Shown piece by piece: positions 1-6,687 of a stretch of DNA of 11,913 bases. Where the stretch lies: NCBI GenBank assembly GCA_964543295.1, contig CAZIXA010000056.1, positions 1 to 11,913 of the forward strand, read 5' to 3'. The number at the start of each line of letters is the position of its first letter. The first letter of the stretch is position 1. The stretch is from AE-B3B sp964543295 (lineage in GTDB: Bacteria > Aerophobota > Aerophobia > Aerophobales > AE-B3A). The notes beneath the pieces were generated by a model. It was not told where the DNA came from and made no database searches. It saw only the letters and a program-made list of their open reading frames with translations. The translations under genes and the position numbers were made by a program.

Positions 1-42
1 GGGGGGAATTCCGAAGGAATCGGCGAAGCCCTATTTCCCCCC
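1..42. repeat. G/C-rich inverted repeat upstream of dppB
   Basis: GGGGGGAA at 1-8 is the exact reverse complement of TTCCCCCC at 35-42, so a transcript could form an 8-bp stem around a 26-base loop that itself contains a small ATTCC/GGAAT hairpin (8-12 with 16-20). No T-run follows on the plus strand, so it is not a classic intrinsic terminator. Such structures are common between a binding-protein gene and the downstream permease genes, where they tune mRNA levels. That role is inferred, because the upstream gene lies outside the window. The structure touches the window edge and may extend further left. Confidence 0.4.
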
Positions 43-79
43 TCGAGTATCTTGAGCTTTCTACAATAGGAACTAATAG

Positions 80-1084
80 ATGAAGTGGTATATTGTAAAG
101 AGATTACTAATGTTAATACCAGTTTTACTGGGAACTTCAATTATTGCATTTTCTTTAATACATCTTGCCCCCGGTGACCCTGCCAGAACGATAGCTGGCG
201 AACACGCATCTCAACAGACAATCAATGCTATAAGGGAAAAATATGGATTAGATAAACCTTTCTATATTCAATATGGGATATGGCTTAATGACCTTCTACA
301 TGGCGATATGGGTCGCTCTATTGTATCTAACGAATATGTAACTAAAGAGATACTTGATAGATTTCCCAATACATTTGAGCTTACTTTCTTCGCCATGATT
401 TTGGCTATAGCTATAGGCACCATGGCGGGGATTGTCTCTGCCTCCAGGCAGTATTCTGCTCTCGACTACACATTTATGGGAGTAGCACTCTTCGGGGTAT
501 CAATGCCCGTTTTTTGGCTGGGAATTATGCTTATGATGGCCTTTGGAGTATTCCTGAGATGGCTCCCTATAGGAGGGCGTATAAATATTGTCATCCCTTT
601 CCATCGTATCACAGGTTTTTATATCCTCGACAGTATAATTACCGGCAATTTTGCGGCTTTAACAAGCACGCTTCGTTATTTAATTCTACCTTCCGCTGCT
701 CTGGCAACCATACCCATGGCCACAATCGCCAGAGTAACCAGGTCGAGTATGCTAGAAATATTGAGACAGGATTTTATAAGAACGGAAAGAGCAAAGGGAT
801 TATCAGAGAGAGTGGTAATTTACAAGCACGCGGTGAGAAATGCAATGATTCCTGTAATTACAGTAATTGGATTGAATTTTGGCTTGCTGCTGGCAGGAGC
901 TATCTTAACCGAAACAGTTTTCGCCTGGCCTGGAATAGGTAGATATGTGGTAAATGCAGTGGGTATGAGGGATTACCCTGCTGTGCAAGGATGTATACTA
1001 TTTTTTGCCTTCCTGTTTGTAATTGTGAATTTAATAACGGATATTATCTATGTCTATATCGACCCGAGAATTCATTATAAATAG
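80..1084 (+). CDS. dppB: Peptide/nickel-type ABC transporter permease, DppB/OppB family
   Basis: First inner-membrane permease of a peptide-class ABC importer; it pairs with the next gene to form the translocation pore. The 334-residue length is typical of DppB/OppB. The N-terminal helix (about 8-30) runs into the PGDP motif at 31-34, a DppB-family hallmark. Further hydrophobic segments lie at about 100-120, 130-158, 196-218, 252-280 and 303-326. The EAA-type ATPase-contact loop is at about 231-258 (key residues R237, A238, G240, N254, P258), followed by the family motif GAILTETVFAWPGIGR (273-288) and the C-terminal Y-x-DPRI. The start is supported by AGGAA seven bases before the ATG. The gene ends 6 bases before the next permease, so they are co-transcribed. 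The transported solute (di- or oligopeptide, nickel chelate, or a glycoside, which some family members carry) cannot be told from the permease. Confidence 0.93.
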   Translation: MKWYIVKRLLMLIPVLLGTSIIAFSLIHLAPGDPARTIAGEHASQQTINAIREKYGLDKPFYIQYGIWLNDLLHGDMGRSIVSNEYVTKEILDRFPNTFELTFFAMILAIAIGTMAGIVSASRQYSALDYTFMGVALFGVSMPVFWLGIMLMMAFGVFLRWLPIGGRINIVIPFHRITGFYILDSIITGNFAALTSTLRYLILPSAALATIPMATIARVTRSSMLEILRQDFIRTERAKGLSERVVIYKHAVRNAMIPVITVIGLNFGLLLAGAILTETVFAWPGIGRYVVNAVGMRDYPAVQGCILFFAFLFVIVNLITDIIYVYIDPRIHYK

Positions 1085-1090
1085 GATAAA

Positions 1091-1972
1091 ATGGAAAGGA
1101 AAAGAGAGACAAAAACTGGAGAATTAATAAGAAGGTTTAAATACAATAAATCGGCAGTTTTTGGTCTGGTAATTGTTCTTGCGCTTGTTTTTTGTGCCAT
1201 ACTGGCAAACTATATTGCCCCCAATAATCCCACTCCTTCTCCTCCGGAACTATCCAAGAGCCTAAAACCCGGGTTCTGGAGCAATAACGGAATTAAAGGT
1301 ATGCCGCTAGGGTCAGATATGCTAGGGAGATGCGTTTTGAGCAGAATTCTCTATGGAGCCAGGATTAGTTTGAGGGTAGGTTTTGTTGCTGTTGGAATTG
1401 CGCTGCTTCTCGGCATAACTTTTGGATTAATAGCAGGCTATTATGGGGGAGGGGTGGATGCTGCGATTATGAGAATGGTCGACATTATGTTTGCATTTCC
1501 AGCTTTACTTTTGGCGATAGTAATTGTGGCAGTTATAGGTCAGGGATTGGATAAAGCCATGATCGCGTTGGGCATAGTCTACACTCCCCAAATGGCGAGA
1601 ATTATAAGGAGTTCGGTACTCTACATTAAAGAGATGGAGTACATCGAAGTTCAAAAGGCAATAGGCTCCAGTAATTGGAGAGTTATCTTTCGTCACGTTT
1701 TGCCAAACAGTATAGCACCCGTCATTGTATACGGAACCCTGATGTTAGCCACAGCTATTCTTGACTGCGCGGCACTGGGTTTCCTGGGCCTGGGTGCTCA
1801 ACCTCCAACACCGGAATGGGGAGCTATGCTCTCCAAAAGTTACTCGTATATTGTAAGTGGAGCATGGTGGGCAGCAACCTTCCCCGGGATAGCTATACTA
1901 TTTTCGGTACTAGGGCTCAACCTGTTAGGTGATGGTTTAAGAGATATTTTGGATCCAAGGCTTAAAACATAA
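1091..1972 (+). CDS. dppC: Peptide/nickel-type ABC transporter permease, DppC/OppC family
   Basis: Second membrane subunit of the importer, 293 residues, normal for DppC/OppC. After a charged N-terminus the first membrane helix spans about 22-43. The family signature follows at 73-94 (LGSDMLGR, then SR and YGARISL). The position that is usually Asp after GR is Cys81 here. Hydrophobic segments lie at about 96-118, 135-152, 205-228 and 259-281. The ATPase-contact loop is at about 181-206 (E181 to N206, with A190 and G192). The GFLGLGAQPPTPEWG motif at 230-244 and the closing DPRL are characteristic. The start is supported by AGGA five bases upstream of the ATG. It follows dppB by only 6 bases. 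The gap to dppD (118 bases) is much longer than the rest of the operon and is filled by a palindromic element. Confidence 0.93.
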   Translation: MERKRETKTGELIRRFKYNKSAVFGLVIVLALVFCAILANYIAPNNPTPSPPELSKSLKPGFWSNNGIKGMPLGSDMLGRCVLSRILYGARISLRVGFVAVGIALLLGITFGLIAGYYGGGVDAAIMRMVDIMFAFPALLLAIVIVAVIGQGLDKAMIALGIVYTPQMARIIRSSVLYIKEMEYIEVQKAIGSSNWRVIFRHVLPNSIAPVIVYGTLMLATAILDCAALGFLGLGAQPPTPEWGAMLSKSYSYIVSGAWWAATFPGIAILFSVLGLNLLGDGLRDILDPRLKT

Positions 1973-1990
1973 GGATTAAGAGGGAAAAAG
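1971..1990 (+). repeat. Left copy of direct repeat flanking the palindromic element
   Basis: AAGGATTAAGAGGGAAAAAG, beginning in the dppC stop codon. It matches AAGGATTAAAGGGAAAAA at 2063-2080 with a single extra G. The two copies bracket the palindromic element at 1991-2062, which resembles a duplicated target site or a tandem duplication around the element. Confidence 0.6.
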
Positions 1991-1995
1991 AAAGC

Positions 1996-2057
1996 GGTAG
2001 CCGCAACCTTTAGGTTGCGTAAGAGATAAGATGCAGGCTCTGAGCCTTGCGGCTACC
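1996..2057. repeat. Cloverleaf-like palindromic intergenic element (REP/MITE-like)
   Basis: The outer arms GGTAGCCGCAA (1996-2006) and TTGCGGCTACC (2047-2057) are perfectly complementary over 11 bases. Inside are two further hairpins. CGCAACCT (2002-2009) pairs with AGGTTGCG (2012-2019), and AGGCT (2035-2039) pairs with AGCCT (2043-2047). The outer arms overlap the inner hairpins, so the single-stranded form can fold as two small hairpins or one long stem. This is the architecture of REP-like or miniature palindromic repeats that are often scattered in intergenic spaces. No transposase is nearby. It may also weaken or modulate read-through from dppC to dppD. It is neither a tRNA nor a T-run terminator. 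Confidence 0.7.
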
Positions 2058-2062
2058 AATTA

Positions 2063-2080
2063 AAGGATTAAAGGGAAAAA
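2063..2080 (+). repeat. Right copy of direct repeat flanking the palindromic element
   Basis: AAGGATTAAAGGGAAAAA, the partner of 1971-1990. It runs directly into the AAGG that serves as the ribosome binding site of dppD, so the original, uninterrupted operon probably had dppD starting about 30 bases after dppC (inference). Confidence 0.6.
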
Positions 2081-2090
2081 AAGGCTTTAT

Positions 2091-3089
2091 ATGAAAGAAC
2101 TACTTAAAACAAAAAACCTGAAAACACACTTTTTTACCCATGAAGGAACGGTAAAAGCTGTAAACGGGATTAGTTTCGACATTAACTTGGGAGAAACTCT
2201 GGGACTCGTGGGAGAGTCTGGATGCGGTAAAAGCGTCACCGCATTGTCCATTATGAGACTAATTCCCCACCCTCCGGGAAAGATTGTGAGTGGAGAAATC
2301 TATTTTGAAGGTAGGAACCTCTTAGAATTAGATGAGAAGAAAATGAGAAAAATAAGGGGTAAAAAGATATCTATGATTTTTCAGGAGCCTATGACTTCAT
2401 TAGACCCAGTATTTACCATTGGTCATGAGATTATGGAATCGATTCAATTACATCAAGGGCTGAAAAAAGAAGAGGCAAGACAAAAGGCGATAGAAGCGTT
2501 GAAAATCGTAGGAATGCCCGATGCAGAAAAAAGTATCAACCACTATCCTCATGAGTTATCCGGAGGAATGAGACAAAGAGCCATGATTGCTATGGCCTTA
2601 TCCTGTAATCCTACCTTACTTATTGCTGACGAACCAACAACTGCCCTGGATGTTACCATTCAAGCTCAGATTCTAAGATTAATCAATGAACTAAAGGAGA
2701 AATTTGGTGCTTCGGTGATGTTGATAACTCATGACCTTGGAGTAATTGCCGAAATGTGTGACTATGTTGCGGTAATGTATGCAGGACACATCATAGAGTA
2801 TACAGATATAGATACACTTTTCCGCAATCCACTTCACCCCTACACCAAAGGATTAAATAAATCAATACCAAGACTCGATGCAGAAGCTGAACATCTGGAT
2901 ACAATTAGAGGTCTGGTACCCAATCTTCTCGATGTCCCTTCAGGATGTCCATTCCATCCAAGATGTGATTTTTGCTTGAAGAAATGCATTAAAGAGATGC
3001 CTGAGTTGATAGAAGTAGAAGACCATCATCTGGTAAAATGCCATTTAGTTAAAGGAAATAAATGGAATGGAGAAATTGATAGAAGTTAA
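2091..3089 (+). CDS. dppD: Peptide/nickel-type ABC transporter ATP-binding subunit, DppD/OppD family
   Basis: Cytoplasmic ATPase that, with DppF, powers the importer. All motifs are intact: Walker A GESGCGKS (41-48), Q-loop Q98, signature LSGGMRQR (156-163), Walker B LLIADEP (176-182, D180 and E181) and switch His214. The C-terminal oligopeptide-transporter extension (about 232-320) contains C286, C292, C299 and C317, plus an extra C295. The four regularly placed cysteines match the site reported to hold an iron-sulfur cluster in some Opp/Dpp ATPases; cluster binding here is inferred. At 332 residues it has the normal length. The start has AAGG six bases upstream of the ATG. The last 23 bases overlap dppF, indicating translational coupling and supporting a heterodimer with the next gene. 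Confidence 0.94.
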   Translation: MKELLKTKNLKTHFFTHEGTVKAVNGISFDINLGETLGLVGESGCGKSVTALSIMRLIPHPPGKIVSGEIYFEGRNLLELDEKKMRKIRGKKISMIFQEPMTSLDPVFTIGHEIMESIQLHQGLKKEEARQKAIEALKIVGMPDAEKSINHYPHELSGGMRQRAMIAMALSCNPTLLIADEPTTALDVTIQAQILRLINELKEKFGASVMLITHDLGVIAEMCDYVAVMYAGHIIEYTDIDTLFRNPLHPYTKGLNKSIPRLDAEAEHLDTIRGLVPNLLDVPSGCPFHPRCDFCLKKCIKEMPELIEVEDHHLVKCHLVKGNKWNGEIDRS

Positions 3090-4026
3090 AAATCTAAAAA
3101 AATGGTTCTGGAGAGGTGGCGTACTTTTCGGGAAGAAAGAAGCCGTTAGAGCTGTAGATGATGTGAGTTTCTATATAAAAAAGAGAGAGGTTCTTGGTCT
3201 TGTGGGAGAGTCCGGATGCGGGAAAACAACTTGTGGAAAAGTAATTTTAAGAATAGTAGATCCCACCGCCGGCAGTATTTACTTCGACGGCCACAATATA
3301 ACCCATTTAGAAAGAAAAGAAATGATAAAATTCAGAAGAAAAATGATGATTATCTACCAGGACCCCTTTGGCTCCCTCGACCCAAGAATGACCGTAGGAG
3401 CGGCTATTGCTGAACCAATGGAAGTACACAAGATTGCTTCGAAAAAGGGGAAAGAAGAGGAAGTAATAGAAATTATGGGAAAGGTTGGTCTTACGCCTGA
3501 TCAAATAAATAGATACCCTCATGAATTCAGCGGCGGTCAAAGGCAAAGAATAGGGATTGCAAGAGCTTTGGCAACAAATCCAGAGTTCATAGTTGCAGAT
3601 GAACCCGTATCAGCTCTGGACGTTTCCATTCAGGCTCAGATCATCAATCTCCTGCAGGATTTGCAGAAGGAATTCGGGCTTACCCTTTTATTTATAGCTC
3701 ATGACCTAAGTGTAATAAAACATATAAGCGATAGAGTCGCCGTAATGTATTTAGGCAAAGTAGTTGAGATGGCTCCAAAGAAAGAATTATTTGATAATCC
3801 AAAACATCCTTACACTGAAGCTCTGCTTTCTGCAATACCTATACCGAATCCGCGATTTAGAAAAAAAGGAACAATTTTGATGGGAGATGTTCCCAGCCCT
3901 ATAAATCTTCCCCCGGGATGTAGATTTCACACCAGGTGCAGATATGTTAAGTCTATCTGTCGAGAGAATGAGCCGAAGCTAAAGGATATAGGTAACCACC
4001 ACCTGACAGCCTGCCACCTATTTTAA
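3067..4026 (+). CDS. dppF: Peptide/nickel-type ABC transporter ATP-binding subunit, DppF/OppF family
   Basis: Second ATPase of the importer. Motifs are Walker A GESGCGKT (47-54), Q98, signature FSGGQRQR (154-161), Walker B FIVADEP (174-180, D178 and E179) and His212. The C-terminal extension carries C285, C291, C298 and C316, the same four-cysteine pattern as its partner. The insertion before Walker A (the tryptophan-rich WFWRGG at 13-18 and GKKEAVRAVDDVSF) is typical of the F-type rather than the D-type subunit. The 319-residue length is usual. The start lies inside the end of dppD in another frame, with AAGGA ten bases upstream (3052-3056). It is the last plus-strand gene; a hairpin follows about 55 bases after the stop. 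Confidence 0.94.
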   Translation: MEKLIEVKNLKKWFWRGGVLFGKKEAVRAVDDVSFYIKKREVLGLVGESGCGKTTCGKVILRIVDPTAGSIYFDGHNITHLERKEMIKFRRKMMIIYQDPFGSLDPRMTVGAAIAEPMEVHKIASKKGKEEEVIEIMGKVGLTPDQINRYPHEFSGGQRQRIGIARALATNPEFIVADEPVSALDVSIQAQIINLLQDLQKEFGLTLLFIAHDLSVIKHISDRVAVMYLGKVVEMAPKKELFDNPKHPYTEALLSAIPIPNPRFRKKGTILMGDVPSPINLPPGCRFHTRCRYVKSICRENEPKLKDIGNHHLTACHLF

Positions 4027-4080
4027 GAAAAACCCCAGGACTTTCCCCAAATTCTATCTAAAATCTCGAGTTTATCATAC

Positions 4081-4113
4081 AAAAAGTCCTTTCCACGGAG
4101 ATGAGGATTTTTT
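4081..4113. terminator. Probable bidirectional terminator between converging operons
   Basis: AAAAAGTCCT (4081-4090) can pair with AGGATTTTTT (4104-4113) over 10 bases with one G-T wobble and a 13-base loop. The stem ends in A/T runs on both strands, giving a T-run after the GC core in each direction. It sits between the ends of dppF (4026) and the URO-D-like gene (4184). The core has few GC pairs, so strength is uncertain. A further copy, AGGACTTT at 4037-4044, is also an exact complement of 4083-4090 and could form a competing stem. Confidence 0.5.
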
Positions 4114-4183
4114 CTTCTCGTTTGGCTTCACACCCAGAAGAGATTCCAATATGATAGCTGCCAAATCTCGCTTTGATGTGCAT

Positions 4184-5248
4184 TCAATATTTCCCATATT
4201 TTCCTGCTGCTCTTATCATTGTCTCTATATTTTCCTCCGGTGTTCCCCGAGCCATACCGCTTCCTGAAGTTAAGATATATCCTCCATTTGGTTTGCCCAC
4301 TTTTACTTGGTATCGACAAACCTCATCCACTTCTTCGGGTGTTCCTCTTAACAAAGTAGACGAGGCAGGGATATCATCTATATCTATAGTAGGTACATTA
4401 CCTAAAAGACAGATCTTTTTCCCTATTTTGCTTTTGATCTCCTGGAGATTCACCTCAGGGCCAAAATTGAATACATCCATGCCTATACTGGGAATATCAT
4501 CCAACAAATGAGAAGTATTAGCATCACAATGAAAGATTCCAATAGCATAGGAAAAAGTAGCAAATATTTTTTTTAGATAGGGTAAGGCAAATTCCCTAAA
4601 ATGCTGGGGTGAGATGAGACCAATGGCATCGTCTGCTACCTCATATCTCTTTAATCTTCCTCCAATTTTCTCTTGAGCCCTTATGTACCTAATAACTGTC
4701 TCTGTAGTTATCTCCATTAGTTTATGTATCTTTTCAGGATCTAGGCAAAAATTACGAAAAAGAGCATCATAACCGATACAAAGGCCTGCCATGTCTATGG
4801 GACCTAAAGATATTGCCCAGCCGTCAAGATATTCGTATTGCTCTCTGTAGTCAGAACGCATATTTCCTAACATATACTGATAGGTTTCCAAAGCCCTGGG
4901 CATTAAGCCATCTTTCCAGGGATCGGGTGGTTCCAGAGTATCTATATCGGTTATATGTTCGCGAACCTGGGGACTGGCATGCTGTGGCCATTCTATTCTG
5001 CATCCTAGGGATGATACTTCGACTGCAATACTAAAGTCAGGCCAAATCCCTGGATAAAACATAACATCTGGAAATCTATCCTGAAGCTTCAACTGAGCTT
5101 TAAATTTCTTAACCGGATCCCACCAGTAATCTTTCTCATCGATTCCGGCAAACCAGGCTATGTAATGTCCTGTGGCAAAAGGCATTACCGGTACCTGGTC
5201 GGGTATCCCTAGCTTAGCTGCTATTTTGAATCTTTGTAAAGGTGTCAT
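4184..5248 (-). CDS. URO-D superfamily protein of unknown substrate (not HemE)
   Basis: A 354-residue cytoplasmic protein of the uroporphyrinogen decarboxylase / cobamide-methyltransferase superfamily. Family features are the MTPLQRF start, the DDAIGLISPQHFREFALPYLKKIF stretch (207-229), GIFHCDAN (237-244), DVFNFGPEVNL (258-268), LLGNVPTIDI (281-290), RGTPEEV (301-307), and the closing TSGSGMARGTPEENI (327-341). The N-terminal R-Q-x-G-R signature of true HemE is absent, so it is not expected to make coproporphyrinogen. Relatives such as MtaA and CmuA bind zinc through H-x-C and a later Cys in ILS-x-GCG. Here the equivalents read H240-C-D242 and S330, so two cysteine ligands appear replaced (by-eye alignment). 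No corrinoid protein is nearby. Placement at the end of a dehydrogenase/transport cluster suggests a catabolic or methyl/carboxyl-transfer step, but this is inference. Its ribosome site is weak (GAGAAG). Confidence 0.82.
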   Translation of the reverse strand: MTPLQRFKIAAKLGIPDQVPVMPFATGHYIAWFAGIDEKDYWWDPVKKFKAQLKLQDRFPDVMFYPGIWPDFSIAVEVSSLGCRIEWPQHASPQVREHITDIDTLEPPDPWKDGLMPRALETYQYMLGNMRSDYREQYEYLDGWAISLGPIDMAGLCIGYDALFRNFCLDPEKIHKLMEITTETVIRYIRAQEKIGGRLKRYEVADDAIGLISPQHFREFALPYLKKIFATFSYAIGIFHCDANTSHLLDDIPSIGMDVFNFGPEVNLQEIKSKIGKKICLLGNVPTIDIDDIPASSTLLRGTPEEVDEVCRYQVKVGKPNGGYILTSGSGMARGTPEENIETMIRAAGKYGKY

Positions 5249-5433
5249 GTTAGCTTCTCTTTATCATCAAATTTTACCCGAATTTCCGCCACAGGAAATC
5301 GCCTGTTAGAAACAGAAATTTAGTACTTTCGCCAGAATGGTTAGATACACCTGCCTTGTAACTAATGCATCACTGGTTTAAGATTATATGAAGGCTTGAT
5401 GTAATCCGACACTACCTTGTAATAAGTTTGATA
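5249..5433. other. 185-base gap between dehydrogenase and URO-D-like genes
   Basis: No gene is seen. It holds a perfect TATAAT on the minus strand (5383-5388) with no matching -35 at 16-18 bases. It also holds two similar sequences on the plus strand, ACACCTGCCTTGTAACTAA (5347-5365) and ACACTACCTTGTAATAA (5409-5425), about 62 bases apart. Short stems such as ACAGG/CCTGT occur near 5291-5306. Either a weak internal promoter or only leader sequence is possible. Confidence 0.35.
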
Positions 5434-6447
5434 TTAGGGTTCTAACATTATTTTTATATTTTTGTCTCCATTTTTTCTCGCAGCTTCTAGTGCATCTTCT
5501 ATCTGTTCCAAAGGGTATACTGCAGTAATTAATTTCGTCATATCCACTTTTCCATTTTGAACAGCAGAAATCGCTTCAACATAATCACGATTCGTATATA
5601 TTCTTGAACCTTTTACTGTTAGTTCTTTTGCAAATATATTTTTAACATCAAAGCTCACGAAATTCATAGAAGGTACGGCAACAATTACTATTTTTCCTGC
5701 TGGTTTTGCTATCTCAACGGCTTCCCTTAATGTTTCTGCAGAGCCAACCACATCAAAAATAGCGTCGAAGCGCTCCATTTTCTTAAAGAATTCCCTAAAA
5801 TTACCTTCAGCAACATTGAACGTATTATGTGCTCCCATAAACTCAGCCATTCTTAATCGATTTTCAAAAAGATCAGTTGTAACAGTGTACTCGGCCCCCT
5901 TCAAATACGCCATCCTTGTAATTAATATTCCGATTGTGCCAGAACCAAATACAGCAATCCGTTTTCCGGGTGAAACCTCCCCTCTTTCTATACAGTGAAT
6001 TGCTACTGCCAATGGTTCCATAAGCGCGCCAATGTTAAAGCTGATCCCATTTGGAAGTAAATGTAATTGATTCTCTTCTACCACAGCAGATTCGGCAAAT
6101 CCACCATCCAGATGAACACCAATTATTTTCAGATTCTGACAATGATTGATTTCTCCTTTCAAACAAAAACTGCATTGCCCACAACTTGTTGCTGGCATAA
6201 CACAGACTCGGTCACCTGTCTTAAAACGTGATCCCCTGTCTACCTCAGTTATCTCCCCACTAAACTCATGCCCTGGTATCAAAGGATATTTAACGAAGGG
6301 ATTTTTCCCTTCAAATAATGCTAAATCAGAACCACATAGTCCAGCACTTTTTACTCGGATCCTCACCTTCTCAGGTTCTAATTTTCTTTCTTTGATATCC
6401 TTACGATGGACAAACCTATTTGGACCAACAACTTGGATCCCTCGCAT
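5434..6447 (-). CDS. Zinc-dependent medium-chain dehydrogenase (sorbitol/threonine dehydrogenase-like)
   Basis: Cytoplasmic NAD(P)-dependent alcohol or polyol dehydrogenase, 337 residues. Catalytic-zinc residues are C38, the H60-E61 pair in PGHEFSGEI, and E144 in MEPLAVA. The structural-zinc lobe is C89, C92, C95 and C103. The Rossmann nucleotide motif is GSGTIG (168-173). D192 at the end of the second strand (TTDLFENRL) points to NAD rather than NADP. The family includes sorbitol, threonine, butanediol and galactitol-phosphate dehydrogenases; which substrate applies here is not decidable by eye. The ATG has a clear AAGGAG nine bases upstream, and the frame is closed by a TGA a short way further up with no start codon between, so the start is firm. 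It lies downstream of a CUT1 sugar/polyol importer, suggesting oxidation of the imported compound. Confidence 0.9.
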   Translation of the reverse strand: MRGIQVVGPNRFVHRKDIKERKLEPEKVRIRVKSAGLCGSDLALFEGKNPFVKYPLIPGHEFSGEITEVDRGSRFKTGDRVCVMPATSCGQCSFCLKGEINHCQNLKIIGVHLDGGFAESAVVEENQLHLLPNGISFNIGALMEPLAVAIHCIERGEVSPGKRIAVFGSGTIGILITRMAYLKGAEYTVTTDLFENRLRMAEFMGAHNTFNVAEGNFREFFKKMERFDAIFDVVGSAETLREAVEIAKPAGKIVIVAVPSMNFVSFDVKNIFAKELTVKGSRIYTNRDYVEAISAVQNGKVDMTKLITAVYPLEQIEDALEAARKNGDKNIKIMLEP

Positions 6448-6490
6448 AGTAGCTGTCTCCTTCCAAAGGTAGAGTATTCAAGACTTTTCC

Positions 6491-6498
6491 ACCTCCTT
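6491..6498 (-). promoter_or_regulatory. Strong Shine-Dalgarno sequence without an assigned gene
   Basis: The minus strand reads AAGGAGGT 44 bases upstream of the dehydrogenase ATG, stronger than that gene's own site. Ten bases after the GGAGG core is a TTG (6481) opening a 21-codon frame that ends at 6416, overlapping the dehydrogenase start out of frame. It may be a translated leader or chance. Confidence 0.3.
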
Positions 6499-6602
6499 AT
6501 TAGGTCCCTGCTCAAGGCTTGCGAACCATCCGATGAACCGGTGATAAGCGAGTTGTTAGTGGCGTTTTAGGGTCTCATTTTTTGGCTGGATAACCAGATT
6601 TT

Positions 6603-6624
6603 TCGGCATCCTAAAAAGTGCCGA
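6603..6624. repeat. Small inverted repeat downstream of the malG-like gene
   Basis: TCGGCA (6603-6608) and TGCCGA (6619-6624) form a 6-bp stem with a 10-base loop in the 240-base gap between the second permease and the dehydrogenase. On the minus strand the stem is followed by A residues, not T, so it is unlikely to be a terminator. It could act as an mRNA 3'-end stabiliser. No gene is seen in the rest of the gap (6448-6687). Confidence 0.35.
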
Positions 6625-6687
6625 TATTGGCGATAATGACTTTTGAACCATCTTAGAATAGGTCTTGCAAGCTCCCTTCAAAGTTTT

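Noticed and set aside
514..942. 142-codon open frame within dppB in another frame
   Set aside because: The dppB frame carries all permease motifs; the alternative translation is of low complexity and unlike any known family.
1996..2057. Cloverleaf-like fold considered as a tRNA or structured small RNA gene
   Set aside because: There is no T-loop consensus, anticodon arm of proper size or promoter; the overlapping perfect palindromes fit a repeat element better.
4173..4511. 112-codon plus-strand open frame antisense to the URO-D-like gene
   Set aside because: It lies opposite a protein with clear family motifs, and its translation has no recognisable domain.
4184..5248. Annotation as hemE (uroporphyrinogen decarboxylase of heme synthesis)
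   Set aside because: The N-terminal HemE signature is missing, no heme genes are nearby, and the context is catabolic.
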